From NCBI GenBank assembly GCA_937926105.1, contig CALANS010000067.1:1-64000 (forward strand): a DNA stretch of 64,000 bases. The letters run 5' to 3'. This stretch comes from an uncultured Actinomycetes bacterium (GTDB lineage: Bacteria; Actinomycetota; Actinomycetes; Mycobacteriales; Nakamurellaceae). Shown one piece after another: positions 9,027 to 17,899 of this stretch. Both the position numbers and the translations under genes were made by a program. Each line of letters starts with the position of its first letter. The first letter of the stretch is position 1. The notes below the pieces were generated by a model. The model worked only from the letters and a program-made list of their open reading frames with translations. It did not search any database and was not told the DNA's origin.

Positions 9027-10473
9027 CGGCGCCCTCCCCCGAATGTCCAAGTGCCCGCAGGGCGACCGCGGCGTAGGTGTCTTCCTCGCCACTCGCCCAT
9101 TGGGTGAACGCGGCATCGACGTAGTTCATCGGGTCCTCCAAATACCGCAGGTACTCATACGTCGTGGCCGGGCTGGCATGACCCAGCCGGCGGCTGACGA
9201 TCAGCAGCGGGTTAAACGCGATGTGCTCGGCCAACTTCGCCATCCCCGCCCGGCTCGGCGCGTCGTGGTCGGCCGCGCGCCGCATCAGATAGTCCAGCAG
9301 CCGCAAGGCATACGTGTGCCGCAGGTCGTGAAAACGCCACCGCTTCAACGGCAGCTGCGGCGCCCGCGGATCGTCGCGAACCGCGACCAGCCGCTCCCAC
9401 GCCAGGTGACGAACCCGATCCCAGGCCGACGAGGTGAGCATCATGCTCGCGTGCCCCACGAACACCGCTAACGGCTCCAGCCCCATCGGGCCCTGGTGCA
9501 CCGTCCTCCTCCGCAACGCCGGACTCATCGCCGACCACGCGAACCCCCGCTCCTTGCCCTGCCACCGTCCCCGCAGGCGCCCCCGTCCGGGATCGAACTC
9601 GCTTACCACCAGCAGCTCGTGGTGGCGCTTCTCCAGCGCACGAACCGATCGCTGCACCATCTCTGGCCGCTCCAGCAGCAGGTAGGCATCGATCGTCGCC
9701 AGCGCCTCCGGCGGGACGTACACGGTGCGACGTTTCCCGTACTTCGCGCAGGCCTGCAGCGCGAACTCCACCGGCTCCCCCGCACGCCGCACACCCACCC
9801 CGAGCTCGGGTAGCAGCACCGTAGACCACTCCCGCAACCGCAGCCCGGTCATCACCGCAAGGTCAGCCGCCGCCCGGTTACGATGCGGCGCCCAGCCACG
9901 AAAGGACCGGTCCACCGCCCCGTCCAGCCGCTGCCCCGCGAGCCCGACATCGCGAAAGAACCGGTACTGATCCAATGTCAGGTGCCGGATGTCCATGTCG
10001 CGCGACATCCCGGTCGTGAGCGGGTTGCGTGCGCCCACCCGCAGCGGCTTCGCGTGCCGGAACCCCTGCGCCACCATCCAGGAAAACAGCGTGTTGATCA
10101 CCGACGCCTCACGGTCCCATGCCGCCGGGCCGACCGGTGCGGCCTGCAGCTCCGTGCGGGACCGGCGATAGGACACCAGGTCGGACTCCGTCGCCGTCGA
10201 CACATCCCGACCGCGCTCGGCGAGGAACTCGCTCAGCCGCAACACGATATAGCCGTAGTGCCGCAGCGTGCCCTGCGGATCCCGCCCCAAGTAGGCCAGC
10301 TGCCGAAACCACGTGCACGCCGGCTCGACCGGCCGCATCTGCCCGTCCACGATCACCGGCAAACCATCCGGCAGCGCCCGGTAATCGAGGCGACGCAACG
10401 CCTCCGAACCGAGGGCGCCGAACAGCGCGCCATGGGCCTGTAGCCGAGCCCGATCTACGAAGTACAAATCCAC
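9010..10473 (-). CDS. Tyrosine recombinase, first of the module (TnpA-like)
   Basis: 487-residue recombinase. I chose GTG 10473 because GGAGG lies 5 bases upstream; the frame is open further upstream but runs into sequence of a truncated neighbouring gene. A complete catalytic set is visible: Arg212 (TGLRLRE), His382 and Arg385 (HDLRH), His432 (LGHAS) and Tyr441 (TYEYL). Residues about 60-200 form the SAM-like core-binding domain. It leads the four-gene recombinase operon that resembles Tn554 tnpA-tnpB-tnpC with an extra large recombinase, and is probably the main catalytic subunit. Confidence 0.9.
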   Translation of the reverse strand: MDLYFVDRARLQAHGALFGALGSEALRRLDYRALPDGLPVIVDGQMRPVEPACTWFRQLAYLGRDPQGTLRHYGYIVLRLSEFLAERGRDVSTATESDLVSYRRSRTELQAAPVGPAAWDREASVINTLFSWMVAQGFRHAKPLRVGARNPLTTGMSRDMDIRHLTLDQYRFFRDVGLAGQRLDGAVDRSFRGWAPHRNRAAADLAVMTGLRLREWSTVLLPELGVGVRRAGEPVEFALQACAKYGKRRTVYVPPEALATIDAYLLLERPEMVQRSVRALEKRHHELLVVSEFDPGRGRLRGRWQGKERGFAWSAMSPALRRRTVHQGPMGLEPLAVFVGHASMMLTSSAWDRVRHLAWERLVAVRDDPRAPQLPLKRWRFHDLRHTYALRLLDYLMRRAADHDAPSRAGMAKLAEHIAFNPLLIVSRRLGHASPATTYEYLRYLEDPMNYVDAAFTQWASGEEDTYAAVALRALGHSGEGADAAQG

Positions 10474-10501
10474 GCGCGCCTCCAGGGCCGAGGGCTCAGA
10501 A

Positions 10502-10870
10502 CTACCAGAAGCAACCGACAAACTCGGCTCGAACCGTGAGGACGAGCTCCTGCCGATCAAGACGTCGTGAGAGTCGACGCAACCGTGGGGAGAAGTCGCA
10601 TGCGTGGCCGAGCACCCGCGTCGCGAGCAGCTCGTCGGCGCCGTGGACCAGGCCGAACGCGAACCGATGAGCGATGACGGCGACATCCCGACCCTCGACG
10701 CGACCCAGCCAGAACCGGCCGTGGCCACGCCCGCTCAGCGCGCCGGCCCACCACGCGCACGACGAGCCCGGCACGACCCGGACGTGCGACCAGTACCGCT
10801 CGATGGTCTCGGCGTCGCTCAGCGCCCAGCGCAACCTCTGCACTGCGAGATCGCTCGGTAGCCGACCCAC
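10502..10870 (-). pseudogene. N-terminal fragment of HNH-endonuclease-like gene, truncated by transposon
   Basis: From GTG 10870 the first roughly 92 codons read as the start of an actinobacterial HNH-type family: a sequence beginning CAWWAGALSG, then AHRFAF and VLGHACD, where the family normally continues with N-P-L-C and further His/Cys metal ligands. After HACD (about 10595) the frame changes to unrelated Arg-rich sequence lying in the leader of the first recombinase and stops at 10502. The HNH core is thus missing and the product is unlikely to be active. The break marks the right end of the recombinase element. The gene sits 43 bases downstream of a small HTH-type gene and was probably in its operon. 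Confidence 0.6.
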
Positions 10871-10913
10871 AACCCCTCACCTTCCTGGGGGAGTAGGGCC
10901 GGCCCCGGCTTCC

Positions 10914-11333
10914 CTACTCCGTCCTACCGCTTGCCGGTGACACTCCGCCCGCCGTGGACGCCGCCGCGTCCGCCCGCGCCGCCTCACTCGTCGAGCCGGC
11001 CTTACTCGCGGTGCCGGTGCCTGCGTCGGGACCGCCAGCGTCGCGGCGGCGCTTCATCAGCTTCTGCACCTCGCCCTGCGTCATCTCGCACAGGTCTGCG
11101 ACCTCGCTCGTCGTCAGCCCCTCACCAGCCAGCCCGATCAGCCCGTCCGCCATCGCGTCCTCGGCCGACGCCGCCGCCTGCAGCGCCCGATCCCTCTCCT
11201 CCACGCCCGTGAAGACCTCGGTCGTCCAGTTCTCGATCCGGTCGTTCCGCGCCTTGGTCTCCGCCTCCAGCGCGACCCGACGCTCACGCGCCTTCTGACG
11301 CGCCGTCTGTCCAGCCTTCGCCGTGCTCGCCAT
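10914..11333 (-). CDS. Small HTH-type protein divergent from the relaxase
   Basis: 139-residue protein, mostly helical. ATG 11333 is preferred to ATG 11348 because GGAG lies 5 bases upstream. Residues 10-60 are a charged, Ala/Arg/Glu-rich helix; residues about 75-105 (GLTTSEVADLCEMTQGEVQK) look like a helix-turn-helix; the tail is low-complexity Ala/Ser/Gly. It is transcribed away from the relaxase gene, a common position for an auxiliary relaxosome protein or for a repressor of the transfer genes; neither is proven. A copy of the 37-bp regulon motif lies 27 bases upstream of its start. Confidence 0.75.
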   Translation of the reverse strand: MASTAKAGQTARQKARERRVALEAETKARNDRIENWTTEVFTGVEERDRALQAAASAEDAMADGLIGLAGEGLTTSEVADLCEMTQGEVQKLMKRRRDAGGPDAGTGTASKAGSTSEAARADAAASTAGGVSPASGRTE

Positions 11334-11360
11334 ACCAACTCCATCCACTCGACAGCTCGA

Positions 11361-11397
11361 TCACCACCCGAAGGTGACTCGACACCGCCAAACGGAC
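11361..11397 (-). promoter_or_regulatory. Regulon motif, copy A
   Basis: Pattern TCACC-N7-GGTGA-N16-GGAC on the + strand, acting toward the - strand gene that starts at 11333. This copy has a perfect TCACC/GGTGA dyad. The same pattern, of identical 37-base length, recurs at 26778, 43244 and 60373, each time upstream of a - strand unit. On the - strand it reads GTCCG-N15-TCACCTT, compatible either with a -35/-10 pair or with an operator overlapping a promoter. Confidence 0.6.
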
Positions 11398-11466
11398 GCC
11401 GCCAGCCCAACTTTCTCGATCCCGCACCCCGGCCTACGCCGCCGGACCCAGCTTCAACCGCTCCTG

Positions 11467-11482
11467 TAGAAACTTACCTACC
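11467..11482. promoter_or_regulatory. TAGGTAAG-type inverted motif, relaxase side
   Basis: TAGAAACTTACCTACC, a partial inverted repeat (GTAG at 11466-11469 against CTAC at 11478-11481) about 25 bases upstream of the predicted relaxase -35 box. Related TAGGTAA/TTACCTA sequences occur at about 44166-44179, 44268-44289 and 60422-60434, in other regulatory gaps of the element. It may be an operator; it is short, and the match could be partly chance. Confidence 0.3.
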
Positions 11483-11504
11483 CAAGCAGAGTTCCACACA
11501 CCTC

Positions 11505-11531
11505 TTGCACTAACGGTGCTTCGGATAGACT
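11505..11531 (+). promoter_or_regulatory. Promoter of relaxase gene, probably leaderless
   Basis: TTGCAC (11505-11510), a 15-base spacer, then TAGACT (11526-11531), which fits the actinobacterial -10 pattern TAnnnT. The expected transcription start is at about 11538, right at the GTG start codon at 11539, and no Shine-Dalgarno sequence is present. The relaxase mRNA is therefore predicted to lack a leader. Confidence 0.55.
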
Positions 11532-11538
11532 GCCAGTC

Positions 11539-14500
11539 GTGATGTCGCTGCACAAGCTGACCGCCGGGGACGGGTACTCGTACCTGACCCGGCAGGTAGC
11601 CGCGCACGACACCACTGAGAAGGGCCACACCGGGCTGGGCGATTACTACGCGCAGAAGGGCGAGTCGCCCGGGATCTGGGTGGGTGCGGGGCTGGCCGGT
11701 ATCGACGGGGTTGATGCTGGTGAGTACGTCAGTGCGGAGCAGATGAAGGCCCTGTTCGGGGAAGGCCGGCACCCCAATGCCAAAGCAATTGAGGACGCAA
11801 CTATCCAGGCGGGAGGCAGCAAGAAGTCCGCGCTGGAGTCCTCCAAGCTCGGCCGGGCGTTCGCGATCTTCGAGGGTGAGAGCGACTTCCAGATCGCCGT
11901 CGCCCGCCGATTTACGACCTACAACACCGACCGGGATCTGAAGTGGAACACGCCGATCCCGGCCGAGGAACGGGCCACGATCCGCACCGAGGTCGGCACC
12001 CAGATGTTCACCGCGCAGTTCGGCCGGCCACCCGCGGATGCTCGCGAACTGTCGGGGTTCATCGCCCGAAACTCCCGCCAGGCGACCAAGGCAGTTGCCG
12101 GGTACGACCTCACCTTCAGCCCCGTCAAGTCGGTCTCGACGTTGTGGGCGGTGGCGCCGCGGGAGGTCTCCGAGCAGATCGAGGCCGCCCACAACGCGGC
12201 GATCGCCGACACGATCAAGTACCTCGAACGAGAGGTCGCCTACACGCGGGAGGGACGAGCCGGTGTCCGTCAGGTCGACGTCACCGGCCTGGTGGCCACG
12301 GCGTTCACCCACCGCGACTCCCGCGCTGGCGACCCCGATCTGCACACGCACGTCGCGGTTAGCAACAAGGTCCAGACCCGCGAGGGTCGGTGGCTGGCCC
12401 TCGACGGGCGGGTCGTGTTCAAGGCCACCGTGTCGGCCTCTGAGCACTACAACACCCGCATGGAGGCCGAGCTCGGGCAGCGGCTCGGCCTCCAGTTCGC
12501 CGATCGGCCGGACGCCGACACCCGCAAGCGACCAGTCCGCGAAATCATCGGCGTCGATGCCCGGCTCAACGAGTTCTGGTCCTCGCGGCGGGTAGCAATC
12601 GACAAGAAGCGGGCTGAGCTGACCGCGAAGTTCCAGGCAGATCACAACCGGCCCCCGACCGACGTCGAGGCGCTGCACCTGGCCCAGCAGGCCACTCTCG
12701 AAACCCGCGATCCGAAGAAAAACCCTCGGTCATTCGCTGAGCAACGGCAGACCTGGCGCGAGCAGGCACAGCGAGTCCTCGGCCGCGACGGCATCGCCCG
12801 GATGGTGCGCAACGCCCGCACCGCAACGGCCGCGCCCCAGCAGGACGTCACCCCGGAATGGGTCGCCGATACCGCCGGACGCGTCCTGTCCCAGGTGTCC
12901 ACCGCCCGCGCCACCTGGCAGGTGTGGCACGTGCGCGCCGAGGCGCACCGACAAGCCCGCGCCGCCGGTATGCCCCTCGCCGACCTCGACACCGCGGTGC
13001 AACGGGTCGTCGATGCCGCCCTCTCCCCCGCCGCCTCCATCCGCCTCGGCGTGGACGATCCGATCGACGAGCCGGCGCAGCTGCGCCGCGCTGACGGGTC
13101 GTCGGTCTACACCGTGGCCGGGTCCCAGCTGTACACATCGACCGCGGTGGTGGAGGCCGAACGGTTCCTGGTCGACGCCGCGCACCGTCACGACGGGCGG
13201 GTACTGGCCGACCGTGACATCGACATCGCCCTGCTCGAATCGACCGCCAACGGCGTCACCCTCAACGACCTGCAGGCGCAGATGGTCCGCGAACTCGCCA
13301 CCTCCGGCGCCCGGGTCCAACTCGCGATCGCGCCCGCCGGGTCCGGCAAGACCACCGCCATGCGCACCCTGTCCCGGGCATGGACCAGCAACGGCGGCAG
13401 TGTCATCGGCCTCGCTCCTTCCGCTGTCGCCGCCGCCGGGCTGCGCGCCGAAATCCAGACCCAGACCGACACCCTCGCCAAGCTCGTCCACGCCCTGGAC
13501 ACCGGCTTCAAACCCAAGTGGGTACGCCGCATCGACTCCTCGACGCTGGTCGTCATCGACGAAGCGGGCATGGCCGCCACCCGCGACCTGGCCCGCGCAG
13601 TCGGCTATGTCCTGGAACGAGGCGGGTCGGTGCGCCTGGTCGGGGACGACCAGCAGCTGGCCTCCATCGCCGCCGGCGGCGTGCTGCGCGACATCGCCGA
13701 CACTGCCGGGGTCGTCACCCTCAGCCAGCTGATGCGGTTCAAGGACCCCGCCGAAGGCGCGGCCACCCTCGCCCTACGCACCGGCGACGTCGCCGGCATC
13801 GGCTTCTACCTGGACAACGACCGGGTCCACGTCGGCGACGAGACGACGGTGGCCGATCACGCCTACCAGGCATGGACCGCCGACCGTGCCGCTGGGCTTG
13901 ACTCGGTCATGCTGGCGCCGACCCGTGACCTGGTGTCCACCCTGAACGTCCGCGCACGCGCCGACCGGCTGGCGGTCAGCGAGGACAAGACAGGCCGCCA
14001 GATCACCCTCGGCGACGGCAACCAGGCCAGCGTCGGCGACGTCATCATCACCCGCCGCAACGACCGGCACCTGCCCATCACCTCCACCGACTGGGTCAAG
14101 AACGGTGACCGCTGGACCATCCAGAAGGTGATGCGCGGCGGCGCGGTCAAAGCCCGCCACCACGACACCGGCCGCCTGGTCACCCTGCCGGGCGACTACG
14201 TCAAGACCGACGCCGAACTCGGCTACGCCTGCACGGTCCACACCGCCCAGGGCATCACCACCGACACCTGCCACACCGTCGCCTCCGGCGACGAGGCCCG
14301 CCAGTTGTTCTATGTCGCGATGACCCGCGGCCGCCAGGGCAACCACGTCTACCTGGTGACCGCCAGCGACGGCGACGAGCACAACGTCATCAAGCCGGAG
14401 TCGCTGTTCCCGCCCACCGCGACCGACATCCTCACCGGAATCCTCGACCGTGATCAGGCCCAGCGATCGGCCACAAGCCTCGCCGGCGAGCTCGCCGCCC

Positions 14501-17500
14501 CGACGCTGCTGCTGCGCGAGGCGGCGAGCCGTTACCACGATGCCCTCGGCTTCGCCGCCGAGCAGGTCCTGGGTGCCGAAGCGATCGCGGCTCTCGATAC
14601 GGCGGCCGAGCAAGTCCACGAAGGACTCACCGACGCCGCCGCGTGGCCCACCCTGCGAGCCCATCTCGCCCTGATCGCCGTAGATGGACAAGACCCCGTC
14701 CAGGCACTCACCGCGGCCGCCGGTAGCCGCGAACTCGGCACCGCTCTCGATCCCGCCGCGGTCCTGGACTGGCGCCTCGATCCCAGCGACAGCCGGCTGC
14801 GGGGTGGCCCGCTGCCCTGGCTGCCGTCCGTCCCGAGCGGCCTGGCCGGCGACGCGATCTGGGGTCAGTACTTGTCCGCCCGCGCCGCCCGTGTGCACGA
14901 AATCGGTCAGCTCGTGTCCGCCGAAGCGGCCAACTACACGCCCACCACCGCTCCGGCATGGGCGGCGCGGCTGCTTGATCCGGCCCACCAGGACCTGCGA
15001 ATCGAACTGGCGGTGTGGCGGGCAGCAACGGGAGTGCCCGTCAACGAACGTCGCCCCGCCGGCGCGCCGCAACTCGCCGCCGCCGCCGCCGACTACCAGA
15101 ACGACCTGGGCGCCCGGGCCGCGTCCGTGCTCGGCGACCCGCACCAGGCCACCGCCATCTGGGCGCGTGTGGTCGACGCCGTCGACCCGCGCATCAGCGC
15201 CGACCCGTACTGGCCCGACCTCGCGGACCGGCTCGCCGCGCTCGACCGGGCCGGCGTCGACGTCCCGGCGATGGTCACTGCGGCGACCGCGGACCGGCAC
15301 CTGCCCGACGAGCAGCCTGCCGCCGCGCTGTGGTGGCGCATGTCGCGGCACCTGTCACCGGCGGCCGTCACTGCTACAGCCCGATCGGGCGCGTCCACCC
15401 TGCGACCGTCCTGGACCGGCGCGCTGGCCGAGGTCCTCGGCGACGACCGCGCACGCTGGGTGCTGTCCGACCCCGCCTGGCCGGCCCTCGTGGCCGCCGT
15501 CAACACCGCGGCGCGCAGCGGGTGGCAGCCCGAGGCGGTGCTGCGCACCGCCGCCGAACTGGCCCACGTCAACATCGAGGCGCACGTCGAGGCAGACCGT
15601 GGCGAGCAGGCCGGCGCCGACGCGGACATCGCCTCCGCCCTCGTGTGGCGGGTGGCGATGCTGTCCGACCCCGAACCGCTCTACGACCAGCCGAGCGTCC
15701 CACCGGACCCCACCGACGAGCAGTTCGGCGAACCCGAGGACTACGACCAGCTCCCGCCGCCGGACGATCTCGAGACCTACGGCGACCTGGTCGAGGAGGC
15801 GCCGTTCGATCCGGACTACGACCCGCTGCCGCCGGATGATGTCGCCGCGGAGATCGCAGGGCCGGACCCGTGGATCAGCAGCGAGTCCCCGATCGAGGTG
15901 CAACTGCACAACGAGATGCGCGCCGCCTCCGTGCTGCGCGGCCCGCTCGAGCCCACCGAAGAACAGCTCTGGGCACCCATGGACGAGGAGCACTTCTGGG
16001 CTACCGCCCCGGTCAGCCGTGAACGACTCGTCCAACTCAACCAGCATGCCGCCGACTGGTTCACCACCAACTACCCAGGCAGCTGGGCCGCCGCAACCAT
16101 GACCGAGCGCCTGGGAGACGACCTCGCACTCGACCCGCGCTTCTCCCCCGGCTACGCCCCGAACCGGTTCACCGGCCTGGTCGATCACCTGCGCCGACAG
16201 GGCGCCTCCGACGACGAGCTGCTCGCCGCCGGCCTGGCCAAACAAGCCAGCACCGGCCGGCTCATCGACGTCTTCCGTGACCGGCTCATGCTGCCGATCT
16301 ACGGACCGTCGGGCGACATCCACGGCTTCATCGGCCGCCGCAACCCCAACCTCACCGACACCGACCCCTACGCCGGCCCGAAGTACCTCAACACCCGCGA
16401 GACCGACCTGTTCACCAAGGGAGCGCAACTGTTCGGTCTGCACGAGGGTCGCGACGCGGTCGCCCACGGAGCCACACCAGTCCTCGTCGAAGGCCCACTC
16501 GACGCCATCGCCGTCACCCTGGCCACCGGCGGCACCCACGTCGGCGTCGCCCCATTGGGCACCGCGTTCACCGACGCCCAAGCCGACCAGCTCACGCCCT
16601 TCATCGGCGCCGGACGACCCGGCGTCACGGTCGCCACCGACGCCGACCGGGCCGGACAACAGGCCGCCGCCCGCGCCTACTGGCAGCTCACCGCCCGCGG
16701 CGACAACCCGCAGCACGTCCTCATGGCTGAGGGAGCGGACCCCGCCCAGTTGTTCGAGGTCGGCGGCGCACAGTCCGTGCGCGACGCCCTGGCCGAGTCG
16801 CAGCCGCTGGCGACCAGCCTCATCAACGCACGTCTCGCCGACCACGCGAACACAGGCGCCGCCGGGTCGGCCGAGGACCTGGCCGCGGCCATCCGCGGCG
16901 CGGCCGACATCATCGGCGCCCTCCCACCCGAGCACTGGCTCGACCACGTCGAGCAGGTCACCACCCGGCTGCAGCTGAGCCGTGGCACCGTCCACCTCGC
17001 CGTCATCGACGCCGGCCACGCGTGGACCGAGGACCCTCGAGGCCTGGCCCGTACCCGCGTCAGCGAAGCAGCACGACAACCGCTCCGCGAGCCCGCCACC
17101 CGCGTCCCCGCAGCAGCCGCGCCCGCGCGAACGTCCGCGACCGGGACGCCCGCCACGTTGCCCGGTACCAGCCCTGCGACCGCCTGGTCGCAGCTCGCCG
17201 ACAGCATCGACCCCGACCTGACTCAACAGCCGGAATGGGTCGCCCTGGCCGCGGCCATCAGCCGCGCACACACCGCCGGCTACGACGTCGACACCCATCT
17301 GCCCCGGCTCGCCGCCGAAGCCCCGCTGAGTCCGCCGCACTCGGCCCGCGACCTGCACTACCGCCTCATCACCGAAGTGCCCGAGGCGGCCACCAGCCCC
17401 TCCGAGCACGCCGCCACCGGCGCGGCAGCGGCCACCGACACTGCGGCGTCCGAACGGCTGCGGCGCAGCGACAGCACGACCGGCGACACCAACACCGACA

Positions 17501-17856
17501 CCGCCGACGAGCCGGAAGTTCAGCGCCCGCACGATCGGTGGCGTCAACTCGCGGACAGCATCGACCCGCAGCTGGCGCTCTCGCCCGGCTGGGGCGGACT
17601 CGCGGCCACCCTCGAACAGGCTGCTCGAGAAGGATTCGACGTCGACACCGAGCTGCCTCGCCTGGCCACCGAGACCCCGCTACCGGCGAACGCGCCAGCG
17701 CTGGAATTGCAGTATCGGTTGCTGGCCGAGGTCGACATCGAACCCGCGCCCCGGCCGGGCCCGGCGGTCGAACCCGCCCGCGACCCGCGCCGTGAGTCGC
17801 CGCCCTCGACGTCGCGGCCGGTGGGCCGCGATCGGCCGAGCGGCCCGCGCCGTTAG
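11539..17856 (+). CDS. traA: MobF relaxase-helicase-primase fusion
   Basis: 2105-residue conjugative relaxase. It should nick the transfer origin and stay bound to the strand, unwind it, and carry a primase-like domain for the recipient. Domains in order: TrwC-type relaxase (1-450) with His269 and His271 in HTHVAVSN and Tyr residues near 17-60 as nucleophile candidates; superfamily 1 helicase (about 560-970) with Walker A GSGKTT around Lys604 and Walker B VVIDEAGM; a middle region holding one clear copy of a 65-residue repeat (1208-1272) and a weaker one after it; a DnaG-like region (about 1480-1720) with TOPRIM motifs EGPLDA starting at Glu1651 and DADRAG at 1701; and two further repeat copies at 1883-1948 and 2001-2066. 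Starts at GTG 11539 or ATG 11542 on a leaderless mRNA. The three-enzyme fusion is complete, with no frameshift. Confidence 0.95.
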   Translation: MMSLHKLTAGDGYSYLTRQVAAHDTTEKGHTGLGDYYAQKGESPGIWVGAGLAGIDGVDAGEYVSAEQMKALFGEGRHPNAKAIEDATIQAGGSKKSALESSKLGRAFAIFEGESDFQIAVARRFTTYNTDRDLKWNTPIPAEERATIRTEVGTQMFTAQFGRPPADARELSGFIARNSRQATKAVAGYDLTFSPVKSVSTLWAVAPREVSEQIEAAHNAAIADTIKYLEREVAYTREGRAGVRQVDVTGLVATAFTHRDSRAGDPDLHTHVAVSNKVQTREGRWLALDGRVVFKATVSASEHYNTRMEAELGQRLGLQFADRPDADTRKRPVREIIGVDARLNEFWSSRRVAIDKKRAELTAKFQADHNRPPTDVEALHLAQQATLETRDPKKNPRSFAEQRQTWREQAQRVLGRDGIARMVRNARTATAAPQQDVTPEWVADTAGRVLSQVSTARATWQVWHVRAEAHRQARAAGMPLADLDTAVQRVVDAALSPAASIRLGVDDPIDEPAQLRRADGSSVYTVAGSQLYTSTAVVEAERFLVDAAHRHDGRVLADRDIDIALLESTANGVTLNDLQAQMVRELATSGARVQLAIAPAGSGKTTAMRTLSRAWTSNGGSVIGLAPSAVAAAGLRAEIQTQTDTLAKLVHALDTGFKPKWVRRIDSSTLVVIDEAGMAATRDLARAVGYVLERGGSVRLVGDDQQLASIAAGGVLRDIADTAGVVTLSQLMRFKDPAEGAATLALRTGDVAGIGFYLDNDRVHVGDETTVADHAYQAWTADRAAGLDSVMLAPTRDLVSTLNVRARADRLAVSEDKTGRQITLGDGNQASVGDVIITRRNDRHLPITSTDWVKNGDRWTIQKVMRGGAVKARHHDTGRLVTLPGDYVKTDAELGYACTVHTAQGITTDTCHTVASGDEARQLFYVAMTRGRQGNHVYLVTASDGDEHNVIKPESLFPPTATDILTGILDRDQAQRSATSLAGELAAPTLLLREAASRYHDALGFAAEQVLGAEAIAALDTAAEQVHEGLTDAAAWPTLRAHLALIAVDGQDPVQALTAAAGSRELGTALDPAAVLDWRLDPSDSRLRGGPLPWLPSVPSGLAGDAIWGQYLSARAARVHEIGQLVSAEAANYTPTTAPAWAARLLDPAHQDLRIELAVWRAATGVPVNERRPAGAPQLAAAAADYQNDLGARAASVLGDPHQATAIWARVVDAVDPRISADPYWPDLADRLAALDRAGVDVPAMVTAATADRHLPDEQPAAALWWRMSRHLSPAAVTATARSGASTLRPSWTGALAEVLGDDRARWVLSDPAWPALVAAVNTAARSGWQPEAVLRTAAELAHVNIEAHVEADRGEQAGADADIASALVWRVAMLSDPEPLYDQPSVPPDPTDEQFGEPEDYDQLPPPDDLETYGDLVEEAPFDPDYDPLPPDDVAAEIAGPDPWISSESPIEVQLHNEMRAASVLRGPLEPTEEQLWAPMDEEHFWATAPVSRERLVQLNQHAADWFTTNYPGSWAAATMTERLGDDLALDPRFSPGYAPNRFTGLVDHLRRQGASDDELLAAGLAKQASTGRLIDVFRDRLMLPIYGPSGDIHGFIGRRNPNLTDTDPYAGPKYLNTRETDLFTKGAQLFGLHEGRDAVAHGATPVLVEGPLDAIAVTLATGGTHVGVAPLGTAFTDAQADQLTPFIGAGRPGVTVATDADRAGQQAAARAYWQLTARGDNPQHVLMAEGADPAQLFEVGGAQSVRDALAESQPLATSLINARLADHANTGAAGSAEDLAAAIRGAADIIGALPPEHWLDHVEQVTTRLQLSRGTVHLAVIDAGHAWTEDPRGLARTRVSEAARQPLREPATRVPAAAAPARTSATGTPATLPGTSPATAWSQLADSIDPDLTQQPEWVALAAAISRAHTAGYDVDTHLPRLAAEAPLSPPHSARDLHYRLITEVPEAATSPSEHAATGAAAATDTAASERLRRSDSTTGDTNTDTADEPEVQRPHDRWRQLADSIDPQLALSPGWGGLAATLEQAAREGFDVDTELPRLATETPLPANAPALELQYRLLAEVDIEPAPRPGPAVEPARDPRRESPPSTSRPVGRDRPSGPRR

Positions 17857-17899
17857 TGTCTAGAGACGCTCTACCCTCATCGTTCTGTGGAGCCGCCCA

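Larger units (their letters stand above)
4607..10594 (-). mobile_element. Tn554-like three-recombinase transposon module
   Basis: Four overlapping - strand genes (three tyrosine recombinases and a TnpC-like protein) make up the mobility module of a Tn554-like element. The right boundary is placed near 10594, where the HNH-type gene on the - strand stops matching its family right after LGHACD. The left boundary is not visible. In Tn554-type elements cargo lies downstream of tnpC, so the metal ATPase, membrane protein and MFS exporter at 1-4149 may be passengers, and the far end would then lie left of the window. Elements of this kind make no obvious target duplication, and I found none. Confidence 0.65.

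Noticed and set aside
13774..17547. Very long open frames (525 and 730 codons) antisense to the relaxase gene
   Set aside because: They mirror the codon structure of a GC-rich gene in the opposite frame, have Gly/Arg/Val-rich low-complexity products, no ribosome sites and no domains. The same applies to 253-1317, 33121-34797, 35034-36167 and 36501-37853.
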